A stretch of DNA of 64,000 nucleotides. It comes from Heliopora coerulea. Taxonomy: Eukaryota > Cnidaria > Anthozoa > Scleralcyonacea > Helioporidae. Position 1 is the first letter of the stretch. Each line of letters begins with the position of its first letter. The translations under genes were made by a program, and so were the position numbers. Positions 53,413 through 63,838 of the stretch are shown piece by piece. Under the pieces are notes generated by a model that was not told where the DNA came from, made no database searches, and saw nothing but the letters and a program-made list of their open reading frames with translations. The stretch spans positions 744,001-808,000 of the forward strand of contig JASJOG010000017.1 of NCBI GenBank assembly GCA_030142905.1, in the 5' to 3' direction.

Positions 53413-55398
53413 TTGATAACATACAAATCTCTTTGGAATATGGATATGGCTTCTTTAGAAAACGACACACTGAAAGTTAAATCCTCGCCCAATGTTTTCA
53501 TCTTCGCCGACAAGACACGCAACGTTTATGAAACAGACGCAAGCACGTGTAATAAACTGTTAACAGAGAACATTCCAAAGGCATATAAATTGGCCCAAGA
53601 CGGAACAGTTGACAGCATCAACGAAGAATTGAAAACCATAGCGAATGACCTAAAGATAAAAAACGCATAGAACCGATGGCACAAACCCAGTCTTTCATTA
53701 CTCTAAGAAATCAAAAAGAAGACTTCGAAAACCACCCAAAATGCTGCTTGATCAACCCGGCAAAAATCGACCTGGGGAAAGTCAGTAAAACCATACTAGA
53801 CAAAATTAACTTGGAATTAAGAAACCAAACCTATACAAACCAATGGCGTAACTCCGACGAAACTATCGCTTGGTTCAAGTCTATTAGCGACAAGGACAGG
53901 CATACCTTCTTATCATTTGACAGTATAGATTTTTATCCGTTAATCTCTGAAGACCTGCTTGACAATACTATCTCCTGGACTAAACGATTCACAACTATCT
54001 CGGACACTGATATAAGAGTAATTAAACACGCAAGAAAATTACTGCTTTTTAACAACGGCCAAGCGTGGACGAAAAGAAACAGCACAACGACATTCGATGT
54101 TACAATGGGCAGCTTTGACGGGGCTGAAATCAATGCTAGCTTGTCGGACTTTTCATTTTGGATTCGCAAAAAGCGCGCTTCGGAGACAATATTGGTTTAT
54201 ACCGTGATGACGGTTTTTGTGTCATCAAGACATCATCGGGAAGATTGGCCGACAGGACAAGAAAAGATCTAATTAGCACCTTCGCTAATCACGGGCTAAA
54301 AATCACGGCACTAACTAACCAGAAGGAAGTCAAATATCTTGACATAACCTTCGACTTGACAAACGGAACGTACAAACCATACCGAAAGCCAAATGACGAA
54401 CCACTCTACATCAACCGATCCTCCAACCATCCGCCATCAATCCTACGACAACTACCTACATCAATAAAAAAACGAATTAATAAACTTTCGTGCAACGAAG
54501 CAAGATTCAACGATGCCGCCCCTTTATACAACGACGCTTTAAAACGTAGCAACTTCGTCAACACAGATTTAACGTGCGAACCAAACCGCGATAACAACAT
54601 CAGCTCATTCAGACCTGTAAGACGACGAAACGTAATATGGTACAACCCACCCTTCAGCAAAAACGTTAGAACAAACATAGGACGAGACTTCTTACAACTT
54701 ATCGACAAACACTTCCCACCCTCGCACAAATTACACCAAATTTTCAACCGCCACACTGTACGAGTAAGCTATAGCTGCATGGACAACATGAAAACACTTG
54801 TACAGAAGCCCAATAAACACATCCTAACGCAAAACGTAAAACGAAACCAGACAACGACGAACAAACAACCCACGTGCAACTGCAAAAACCGAGACACATG
54901 CCCACTGGCTGAAAAGTGCTTGATGAAAAGCGTAGTCTACCGAGCTGATGTGACGGGGACCGACAACAACGAGAAAAAGAGTTACGTACATTGAAGTAAC
55001 AGCTAATGAATTCAAACAAAGATACAGAAACCACCTGAAATCTTTCCAACACATCAAATATGCAAATGACAGTGAACTGTCCAAGCATATCTGGAAGCTA
55101 AAGGAAAACAACCGGAAGTTCAACATTAGCTGGTCGATCGTCAAACAAGCATATAAAACGGGATCAAAGCGATGCAATTTGTGCCTTGAAGAAAAGCTCC
55201 TACTGACGAAAGGAAAACATAATAACTTATTAAACAGACGAACCGAACTTTTCTCAAGGTGTCGCCATGTAACGAAACACCTTGTTAATTAACGTCACAA
55301 CCTAGGTGAATAAGAATAGTTGAACCGAATCTGTCAGTTGCCTGATGATCGCGTACCGCGTGAAACTCTGAGTAGCGACAGCATTTTACTGTAAAATA

Positions 55399-55407
<9 letters not shown>
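53413..55407 (+). pseudogene. Penelope-like element RT copy with degenerate GIY-YIG-like tail
   Basis: Four frames form one polyprotein: 53413-53670 (SSPNVFIFADKTRNVYE), 53676-54272 (SFITLRNQKEDF, FLSFDSIDFYPLISEDLLD palm motif A, VTMGSFDGAEI), 54158-54994 (NIGLYRDDGFCVI with the YRDD catalytic box, WYNPPFSKNVRTNIGR, CNCKNRDTCPLAEKC) and 54995-55291 (NEFKQRYRNHLKSF, ELSKHIWKLKENN, a GIY-YIG-like end). Three one-base frame breaks separate them. The 3' end holds a hammerhead ribozyme. The arm 54274-55407 is duplicated inverted at 50845-51978. Confidence 0.9.
55337..55379 (+). ncRNA. Complete type I hammerhead ribozyme
   Basis: Stem I GTTGC (55337-55341) pairs with GCGAC (55375-55379). Core CTGATGA is at 55342-55348. 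Stem II is CGCG/CGCG with a TAC loop (about 55350-55360). GAA is at 55362-55364. Stem III ACT/AGT with a CTG loop spans 55365-55373. Cleavage would follow A at 55374. All conserved core positions are present. The short stem III is typical of Penelope-type hammerheads. Confidence 0.9.

Positions 55408-55453
<46 letters not shown>
55404..55453. repeat. (TA)n microsatellite
   Basis: About 48 bp of TA dinucleotides between the Penelope end and the virus-like block. Confidence 0.95.
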
Positions 55454-55454
<1 letters not shown>

Positions 55455-55480
55455 TTCTCTCTTTATAAAATAGTAAATAT

Positions 55481-55597
55481 TTAATTTTCATCATTATTTT
55501 TCTGAAGCCATTCTTTATAATATGGACACCGGTAATTAATATCCCAACCTAATTCTGGATACACGATCCCAAATAAATGATTTAATAATATATGGGA
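55481..55597 (-). pseudogene. Possible C-terminal tail of a minus-strand viral gene
   Basis: The minus strand reads an open frame ending GIVYPELGWDINYRCPYYKE and a short tail before the stop at 55481-55483. Composition looks coding and it abuts the virus-like block in convergent orientation. There is no start or upstream part. Confidence 0.3.
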
Positions 55598-55702
55598 TTA
55601 GAATTAGTTAATACAAACTCTTGTAAATTTATAATTGTTGAAGATCCTTCTACTAGGACAGTAAATTTTTGCATATTAATATATATTATAATGTATATTA
55701 TA

Positions 55703-57108
55703 ATGGTCAACAAATTAATACTAGATGGCGAGAGATTGTTCTATCAGAAGTTTCCACGAGGTGATGCGTCAAAATTTACTTTCGGATACAATGTTGGCGA
55801 CCAGAGATATACATTGATATATATTATAGCCAAGATGGAGGGGGATATTTAAACATAATATATCCGAAATTCAGAATTAACCCTATTTTAACCAAGTATT
55901 TATACGATAGCTCATATCCTAGAATATGGAGAAGTGGTGGTAGTATTATCGATCTACCAAAAGGAAAAAAGCAGAAAAGAGTATACCCGATTAATGGAAT
56001 TGACTACTATTATGATAATTTTTCTGTTGAAATTGTGTTAGATTATTCGGTTAATAATTTTCGAATTTATGTTAACGATCGTGATTATTTCATGAGTAAT
56101 CTTCCCCAATTGATTATAAAAAGCGATTATAATGCCGAATGTGATCTTAAAAACCCTTATTTCCAATCAGTTGTTGGAACATGGATAGCTTCATACGCTT
56201 GTGGTGTTTCTATTAAACATTTGACTTTTAATAATGATGTTCCAAAACAAATAATCAGTTTGATGAGATTCCACATATATTTCACAATTCGGAGATTCAT
56301 GAGGACGTTTGAAGTTATGGATAAAAACCAAATAAATAGTCTTATGAGAGAGTATAACACTGGATTTCTTAAAGATCACTATCCAAAATGGACTTGGCAA
56401 GAGCTTTTACATACAGAAGACCCAAATTGCGGTGTTACACCACAATATGATTATAGGCTGCAGAATCACTAGGGACCTGGCTCAATACGAGATGTTAAAA
56501 ATGATTATAAAAAATTCATAGCTAAGAGTAGTAATGGGTTCACTAGATTGGGATTAAAACTGTTAAACGAAAGTATAGAATCATATTTATATTGCATATT
56601 AGGAGCCAAGCTAGAGTTGAACAATCAATATTAGGAGATAAAGCATCTGCCTTAAGAAACACAGCAGATATTGAGACAAATTTTTGAAGATTCGGTTATA
56701 AACTATGATCCGAGCACTTGGATCAATAATATGAATCAAAGTGTCTCAGCTACCAATGTTATTCTGAATTTAGCTATTTCTCCCTCGTTATGGTTGATAC
56801 CGAGCAATCTAATTATATTAGATAAACCAATAGACGGATATGATAATAGGCTCAAAACATCAACACGAACTATGAAGTTTGGTACAAATTATGATATAAA
56901 TTATGTTGGTATTGTTAGCCAACCAAAAAAGGTTCATCAGGAAGCTCCACATTTAGAAACACTTGATAAAAAAATAGAACCGGAAATCCATAAAACTAAA
57001 ACAAAGTTGGGTACATTTGAGCAACCCAAAAAAAAACTATCTAGTGTTAATGTCAGTCATGAAAAACTCGAGGAATCAAAGAAACAGGACCAACTAATGA
57101 AAAAGTGA
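55703..57108 (+). pseudogene. Conserved neighbour gene of the virus-like block, unassigned
   Basis: Reads MVNKLILDGERLFYQKFPRG at 55703, then (after a frame change near 55845) a long stretch with VLDYSVNNFRIYVNDRDYFM, FQSVVGTWIASYACGVSIKH and FHIYFTIRRFMRTFEVMDKN. After a stop at 56470 and frame changes near 56611 and 56675 it ends with AISPSLWLIPSNLIILDKPI and a Lys-rich tail. It looks like one protein of about 460 residues. By position it could be a structural or minor capsid protein; I do not assign a function. Confidence 0.6.
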
Positions 57109-57224
57109 TGAAAAAGCCAATTATAAGAGCTAATAATAGAATAGATGATTCGTTAGTTTAAACAATGTTGATTGGCAGTATTACTGGGTTCCTTGTAAGC
57201 AACTATATCGTATGAAATAAACAT

Positions 57225-58217
57225 GAGTTTATTTCATGGTTATCAAGACAAATCAGAGAAACTAGAAGAGGAAATAAAAGAAAACTATTTATCAACAAAA
57301 GGAGGGCAAATGAGTGGAAATATTGATATGAAACTTAATTGTATTAATAATCTAAAGGCTCCTATAGAAGATACAAGACGCTATAAATGAAATATATATG
57401 TCAAAGTTTATAAATAGTTATATCTATGATAATGTCTTAGAGATTTTAATTTGGGAATATTACACAGAAAAAGAAACTGCTATCTATAAGGTAGATCGTG
57501 GAATAACCTCCGAGCTATCATTTGAGCAGTCGTCCAGGAAAGTGTCGGAGATATTTGACCAAACATTGAGTAGATTAAATGATTACCAAAGCAATGCTAA
57601 TAATCAACCTATACTGTCTAGGGACAATGAAAGAGTGAACAAAAGATATTATCTAAAATTTAATGGTGCGCAGAGAATGTTTAAGTGAGATAAACCTCAA
57701 TAAAGTTTCAGGAGAACCTAATATCGTTTACGTGTTTATTGTTTATAAGCTGACTGGCTACGATTCGAACGCTTATTGGACTAGAAATGGATTATTTGGC
57801 CACGATAATTAGGGTTACGACCGTTTTTTAAGCTTTTTACCTACCCATGATTTAGTCGTCAGTTATGGCGGTAATTTTATTACGATCGGTTCTACTACTA
57901 CAGGCACAAATAACAGACATAAAGCATATTATAAACTCAAAGCAGACGCGGGCCAGCTGAACATATGGTGTTGTTTGTCAGTTCATTGGGATGTCGATTC
58001 GGGCCAAGATGGCAGTTCAGTGTATTGCAATGGCCAGAAATTAGCTAATTTCACAACATATACCAGCCAGGGAAGTGACAAGCTTCCGTTTGGAGATTTG
58101 AGCCCACCAGGGGTGGCACCTCTTAAGGTCGCTATAGCATTGTTTATTCTATATAGGCATAGAATGACTGAAACATATATTACTTCACCATTAATGCTTC
58201 TGCGACAATTGGCATAA
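57225..58217 (+). pseudogene. Fibre-like protein with LamG/concanavalin-type domain
   Basis: The start MSLFHGYQDKSEKLEEEIKE leads to YLSTKGGQMSGNIDM, a phage/virus tail-fibre-like repeat. After a stop near 57389 the next frame (57398-57688) ends RVNKRYYLKFNGAQRMF. A shifted frame continues with NLNKVSGEPNIVYVFIVYKL, SVHWDVDSGQDGSSVYCNGQ and FGDLSPPGVAPLKVAIALFI, a jelly-roll lectin-like (LamG) domain. At least three frame breaks. The role would be virion surface attachment, by family analogy only. Confidence 0.65.
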
Positions 58218-58260
58218 AATCGATCATCAACCAATAAATTTATAATATATGTTAGTATAT

Positions 58261-58700
58261 ATGAGAAAATCCATTGTAATCAAGACAATCTCCAAAGAGT
58301 TGGGTGATGAACAAGCGGCCAAACCTAAGAAACTGTTTATTTTTTTATCATCGCCTAACGGTTTATTATAAATGGAAATATAAGAGATTGAAGAAAATTT
58401 TATTATTTTTAAACATGGTATCGATATCTCTTACAGTTGCAGGAACTGGGTTGGCTCCTATCACCCACTATACATCGTTGTCAATGAACGGCTGTGGTGT
58501 ATTTATTCAGGGCTATATATCTAAGGGTAATATATCAGAAAATGTCCAGCAATGTTAATTCGCATACCAGTCATATCAGAAGGTGTTATATCAACTTATA
58601 TCGTATTTAAGAGGTGTGTCATATGACGAGAAAATATTATTATCAGATTTGAAATGTTTGGATGATATAATAACGGATTTATGTCCTCCCATCAATTGAA
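58261..58700 (+). pseudogene. Membrane protein relic
   Basis: Fragments: KSIVIKTISKELGDE, a hydrophobic region with MVSISLTVAGTGLAPITHY, a break, then LISYLRGVSYDEKILLSDLK and DDIITDLCPPIN. A hydrophobic hairpin followed by a helical tail is consistent with a small virion membrane protein. Several stops. Confidence 0.5.
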
Positions 58701-58744
58701 ATAGCTAAAAAATATGATAAATTATATAAGTCTTAATGTATATG

Positions 58745-59015
58745 TCGGAAGAAATTGAATTAAATGATCTGGATAACCAACGAGAGAAGTTGCTGATGAA
58801 AACGAAGATGAAACAGACTTTGGAGGCGAGGAAGAATATTATTCTCAATTATTCGGTCCAGAGTATTATATGGACAATAACAAATTAAAATCAACCACTG
58901 ATAAGTATTTTCCAGGTCGGCTTAATGAGGTAAACAGTTATTTGGACATATCACATAGATTGTTAAAAAAAATTATTAGAATATACAAATCCGAAATTCA
59001 TAAAATACTTATTTG
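58745..59015 (+). pseudogene. Acidic small protein relic
   Basis: Starts MSEEIELNDLDNQREKL, then shifts to a very acidic stretch (ADENEDETDFGGEEEYYSQL) and GRLNEVNSYLDISHRLLKKI. It stops just before the next small gene. Function unknown. Confidence 0.45.
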
Positions 59016-59026
59016 AGGAACAAAGT

Positions 59027-59347
59027 ATGAAGATTACAAACACTATATCAGTTTCCAGTTTGATAACTAATTATGAATTGTCTTTAAACTCTAAAGAAAC
59101 AGATGGAGAAACAACATGGTTTGAAACAAAAAAATATCAAAAAGTGGACGGTCGATTTCTGGATGAAGATTTTTATGAAATTCGAGATACGATGGATGAA
59201 TTTTATTATGATTGTCGAAAGGAGTTGAATAAGATAATGAAGCGGGCTGGTGGTATAACATTTATAGGTCTAAGTTTAATTGCTTTAATAACTGGTCTTT
59301 CATTAAGATTGAAAAAATCTGGAAATGATCTAGTTTTTGAACCATAA
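59027..59347 (+). CDS. Small membrane-anchored protein (106 aa)
   Basis: Open frame with a polar N-terminal region and one transmembrane segment near the C-terminus (ITFIGLSLIALITGLSL, about 78-94), then a short tail. It lies between the acidic relic and a second tiny membrane frame, 5' of the capsid gene. It may still be intact, though its neighbours are broken. Confidence 0.45.
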   Translation: MKITNTISVSSLITNYELSLNSKETDGETTWFETKKYQKVDGRFLDEDFYEIRDTMDEFYYDCRKELNKIMKRAGGITFIGLSLIALITGLSLRLKKSGNDLVFEP

Positions 59348-59369
59348 CAAAGAGCTTCCAAAATAAAGC

Positions 59370-59518
59370 CATGAATTCCTGTTAAGAAGTCGACATCTTG
59401 GAGAGGCATTGAAAATATTGCCAGGAAAACAACAGGACGAGGTTTAATATTTATTGAAGACCATCTGTTTCTTATAATTGGTGGAACTGCAATATATCTT
59501 GTGACATGGAAAAAATAA
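59370..59518 (+). pseudogene. Tiny membrane peptide relic
   Basis: The frame reads STSWRGIENIARKTTGRGLI and then a hydrophobic FLIIGGTAIYLVTW before the stop at 59516. A start codon is not clear. Confidence 0.4.
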
Positions 59519-59535
59519 AATATACATTATAATAT

Positions 59536-60755
59536 ATGTTAACTGAAAAGAAATTATCAGCAGATTATTTTGACATTGTCGAAATCAATGATTACTGGCG
59601 AACAAGTACGCCATGTAGTTACCTTCAACCCTAATAACGCACTGCCACAGACTGGTGAACAGCTATATATTAGAGTTCCGCGACTATCTAGAAATGACTG
59701 TCTTGTGCCTGGGCCTTTGGATCTAGTGTTTGATGTGAAAATTGGCAGTACCAAGAATTATATTAAGAACTATTTTAGTAAGTTGCTTCAAAGTCGTTTG
59801 GAAATTCGATATTCTGGGGAAGTAATTTATGATAAAGCAAACGAGAGTATATATGAATTGTATAGAGATAAATGGCTGTCTAAGAGTCAGCGAGATGATA
59901 TGATTGAATACGGGTTGGGATCTGAAAATTGGCGAAAATTAACCAGCAAAGATGACTCGGGGGCTTCTAGCGGTTCGACTGATAAGGTTCAAGATAAGCT
60001 TATGTTTGACATTTATGGCACAAAACTTAGATTGAAATTGTGTAAGATTTTGGAAAATATCGGATTGTTTGTACCCAACACAATGATGAACAATCTTGAA
60101 TAAATTATCACCCTTCCTAATCAAGCGTCTGCTAATCATTCTCTTGAGAATTTAGAACTGGAGTATGAGACAATAACTAATCCTGAGTTAGCTCAAGATA
60201 TTACAAATATGTTTTCATTGGGTGTATCTATTCCATACGAGCATATAATAATATTCCAAAAAAACATCCTGGGCTAAGGCTGACACTGTCAAAAACATTA
60301 ATGTTAACGTTCCCCGTAAGAGTATGAAGGCAATTGCATTATTGTTTAGGGATGATTCAACAGATCCTGAGAGTTTTAGTTATGTAAATCTTAAAAATAT
60401 AAAGATTAGTATACAAGGAAAACCAAACCAGATATATTCGCGTGATCTAACAAGTAACAGATTTTATGAGGAGGCACATTGTTTATTCTCAACCAAAATG
60501 AAGTATGACCAGAATCTTTCAGTGTTTGATTTCTATAAAGATAGTTTCGCATGTGTTGTTGATTTGCGTTCGAATGAAGATAATATTGTACATAAGTCAG
60601 GAACAACAGTAATGAACACCCAAAGTGGCATTCTCGAGTTAAGCAAAAGCTCTGCCTCGGCTAAAAACCACGCACACTATATATGTATTTGTTGTTTCAG
60701 ATGAATTGGTTAATTTTATAAACAATGATTTGTAGAGTATTCGGTACTAATTATT
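59536..60755 (+). pseudogene. Candidate major capsid protein (double-jelly-roll type)
   Basis: The first frame (59570-60103) has HVVTFNPNNALPQTGEQLYI, LVPGPLDLVFDVKIGSTKNY, LQSRLEIRYSGEVIYDKANE and SIYELYRDKWLSKSQRDDM. It then hits a stop at 60101-60103; the same frame goes on with LENLELEYETITNPELAQDI. A frame change near 60265 gives RKSMKAIALLFRDD, NIKISIQGKPNQIYSRDLTS and FYKDSFACVVDLRSNEDNIV. A last frame change near 60690 precedes the end (about 60735). Length (about 390 codons) and the paired beta-rich halves fit Polinton-like capsid proteins. Three breaks make it a fossil. Confidence 0.7.
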
Positions 60756-60830
60756 TAGTATAATATAATGGAACCATTTAATATGCTTATCGCAGGAATG
60801 ACTGCATGTGGTAAATCGAAGTACCTTCTA

Positions 60831-62576
60831 CATCTTTTTCGGATCAAATTCCGAAATTTCCAATTGAATTTGAGATATTTCAAGTGAGATTCAGAAATTT
60901 CCAAACGAATTTCAGATAATTCAAATCAAATTCCGAAATTTCCAATTGAATTTCAGATATTTCAAGTGAAATTCAGAAATTTCCAAACGAATTTCAGATA
61001 ATTCAAATCAAAATCAGGAATTTCCAAATGAATTTAAGATAAATCCATTTCAATCTCAGAAATGTCCAAACGTATTTCAGATAATTCAAGTCAATTTTAG
61101 ATAGTTCCAAATGCATTTCAGAATACTAATAAAATTCATACACTTTTGTTTTATTATACATATCAATTCACAAAATACATTGCACAACAATATTAAAGAG
61201 GTAAATAAAATAAAACAACAGAAGCATTAGGCCCCTACGTCCATGTCTTCTAAATTAAGCGCACGCTGGAAAAAGCCTTGTGCATGTTGACATGCATTTA
61301 CAATATCTCGTGCAGCGATTTACCTCATAGCATTATCAATTAGTCCTTCGACGTAAGCCAGACGTTGTTCACCCATTGCGGGAAGTTCAACTTGCGGAAC
61401 TCACATTTGCTGTCTTACAACCGCTTTCATTTTGCTCCAAATTATCTCCACGGGATTCAGCATTGGAGAGTACGGTCCCAAACGACAGATAATTAACCCT
61501 GGGTAGTCATTTACACATTCTTCAAACTTGGAGTGAAAGGGTGCATTGTCACAGACGAGAACTACGGAGTCAACTCTTACTCCAGCCACAAGATTCTGTA
61601 GCATCTCCAAAACCCAAGTCTTAACTGTATCGCATTTAAAAGCTCTACGACATCCTGTACTGTGAATCATCTGATATGCAGATATTGTACACACAACATT
61701 AACATGGTAGAATTTGGTAGCGGCATAACTGCTCTGTCACCAACACGTGCGCGACCATGAGACCTACAGAAAAGGTTAATATTGGTTTCATCCATCCAAA
61801 TAATCATCTTGCCTTCTCGCATGTACTCACTAATTCTTGCAACATACTGGCGCCGAAGCTCCTTGTTGGCGTCACTATTCATTGTTGCAGGAATAGCATG
61901 TGCCTTTTTCATGGTTATGAGTTTCCCATTCAAGTAGTTGTGGATAGTTGATTTACTAAGATGAACTCTAAATGCTTGTTGTGTTCTCTCTGGCAACTGG
62001 TTTAAAGTTAAACCAGGGTCCCTTTCGACCATGGCCATAACATCATCTATTTGATCATCCGTTAGCTTCTTCTGACGTCCACCTTTGGGTTTCGGATGTT
62101 CAGCATCAGTGCGAATCCAGGTATACGTAGTTTTGTATTTCACCCCTAACGGTTCGGCAAGCTTTCGCCAATTTCCACTATTATTAGTTAATCTGACAAT
62201 TCATTCTCGGTCAGCAAGCGATATTAGAGAGTAAGGACCACGTTGCATGTTTCTCTGCACATCAACAAATTGTCAATAGTGGTAAGGATATTTATTTAGA
62301 AATTATGAATATCATTTGGAAATGTCTGAAATTCACTTAAACAATCTGAATATCATATGGAAACGTCTGAAATCCCTTTGGACATTTCTGATTATTATTT
62401 GGAAATGTGTGAAATTCACTTAGACAATCTGAATATCGTATGGAAACGTCTGAAATCCCTTTGGACATTCCTGAATATCATTTGGAAACATCTGAAATCC
62501 ATATGGAAAATCTGAATATCATTTGGAAATATCTGAAATCGTTTTGGAAATTTCTGAATTCAATTGAAAAAAGGTG
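60831..62576 (-). mobile_element. Tc1/mariner element with subterminal repeat arrays
   Basis: TA (60829-60830, 62577-62578) flanks inverted ends CATCTTTTTC and CACCTTTTTTC (minus strand). Inside each end lies an array of about 280 bp (60838-61125 and 62300-62570) built from 36-38-bp variants of ATTTCAGATAATTCAA + AATTCCGAAATTTCC, inverted with respect to each other. The transposase is on the minus strand. Confidence 0.9.
61401..62248 (-). pseudogene. Tc1/mariner (IS630-type) transposase
   Basis: The start MQRGPYSLISLADRE at 62248 is followed by an in-frame stop. The frame resumes with an HTH region (GGRQKKLTDDQIDDVMAMVE, then FRVHLSKSTIHNYLNGK). The catalytic part has IIWMDETNINLF (first Asp), then a one-base break near 61690, then VVLVCDNAPFHSK (second Asp) and PYSPMLNPVEIIWSKMK (Glu), with 33 residues between the last two. 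It is about 280 codons if complete. Two breaks make it inactive. Confidence 0.88.
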
Positions 62577-62650
62577 TAGACATGCTAGAAAAAGATTATA
62601 TGAATCATTTTGACTATATAGTTCTGATATGCCCAAGGTTTGATTATAAT

Positions 62651-63381
62651 CAGCGGCGTATATAACAATTTCTGGAGGGGGGGCCGAAATTCGTAAAATT
62701 TCCGACAAGAGTTAGCCTAAATCGGGTTACCTGAACAAACGGCAAACGCATTTTTAGTAGTCATATTGAGTTGAGAATTAGTAACAGCAGTTTAGCCTCG
62801 GCTGTAGTACACGGACACAGCGGCGCCAACCAACTAGCATGGACTGGCTTACTTTCAGAACACAAAATGTTACCAACAATTTTAGAGGCTATTTTGATTA
62901 CACGATTTTCCTATGTTTGTACTACCGCATTCGCAATTGACTGTGCACTGTGCGTTAATTAACGCGTTGTTTCAAAATTAAAACGTTGAAGTTTATTGGA
63001 CGAAACTTTGACGTTGCTATGGGCGGACTTCACGTTGTTAGGCGCATGTCAACACGAACCCCGAGGAATGAATTTTCTCACCCTAATTTGTAGGCAAACA
63101 GTTGCCCTATTTCAAAAGAAAACGTTCGGTTTTCTGCATATGGTTTAGGTTAAAGATGTTTAAATTAGTTTCAAATTTTCATTTACCGTAATACTGTATC
63201 ATTTCTATGATCTACAAATGTCCAATTTTTGACGTTTCTAGTCCTGAAGGTTTTTTGACTTCTCAGCAAACGAAATATAATAAGGTATCCTCCCTCAAAT
63301 TTTCCAACGAGCACTAAATTTTCCGACAGAAATGTCCGGCGTGGGGCGGTAGTCCCCTGCCCCCCTATATATACGCCACTG
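62651..63381. mobile_element. hAT-type MITE inside the ATPase gene
   Basis: The ends CAGCGGCGTATATA and TATATACGCCACTG are inverted, with perfect 8-bp duplications attataat (62643-62650, 63382-63389). GGGGGGGCC-type tracts lie just inside both ends, as in the hAT element at 1111-9241. 731 bp, no transposase. Confidence 0.92.
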
Positions 63382-63838
63382 ATTATAATAAGACTTGTCA
63401 TGATTGGAAGTATGTCTAAAAACGATAAAGATTTCATAGTTATTAAATGTAAAAGAACAGGAAGATATAATACTAAAACATGTATCTGGTGTATATAAGG
63501 GAACCAATTCTTTGATTGTTCTAGATGATCGTGCGAGAAGTCGGAGTGTTAAAAATAGTGTCTGAATTAATTAGATTAGCATTTCCTGCTCGACATTATA
63601 ATCTATCAAGAATAGTTATTACACAACAGTTAACTTCTATTGCTAAAGCATATCGTGAAAATATTAGTAAATTAGTAACGTTTTATAATCCGAATAGAAA
63701 CGATATGAAGACTATAACAGATAATTATCTATATGGTGTTTCGAATCAGGAAATAAAAAGCATAGTTGAGAAACTAAAGAATAATAAATACGCGTGGCTG
63801 GATATAAATTTAAACACGGAGCGACGCTATAAAATGGT

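Larger units (their letters stand above)
51979..53425. mobile_element. Tigger-like element carrying two divergent ORFs
   Basis: The left end CAGTCGAACTTCCATTAAGG follows a TA and is a typical Tigger/pogo-type terminus. The word GTGGCCGCTTAAT(A/G)GAGG recurs about six times, in two clusters near 51990-52060 and 53235-53410, in orientations that make the ends inverted. The right terminus is not canonical (…GTGGCCGCTTGATG), so it is truncated or fused to Penelope sequence. It contains no transposase. Confidence 0.65.
60768..63838 (+). pseudogene. Packaging ATPase (FtsK/HerA, A32-like), interrupted twice
   Basis: The start MEPFNMLIAGMTACGKSKYL holds the Walker A motif GMTACGKS. The frame is cut at 60830 by a Tc1/mariner element, resumes at 62579 (MLEKDYMNHFDYIVLICP), is cut at 62650 by a hAT MITE, and resumes at 63390. 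Further on, after frame breaks, come NSLIVLDDRARSRSV (Walker B-like LIVLDD, near 63505), RIVITQQLTSIAKAYREN (sensor-like Gln, near 63613) and YNPNRNDMKTI. It ends near 63838. The same gene follows the capsid gene in Polinton-like elements. Confidence 0.85.

Noticed and set aside
60838..61125. CRISPR-like array
   Set aside because: Units are imperfect 36-38-bp tandem repeats without unique spacers, and they are mirrored at the other transposon end.
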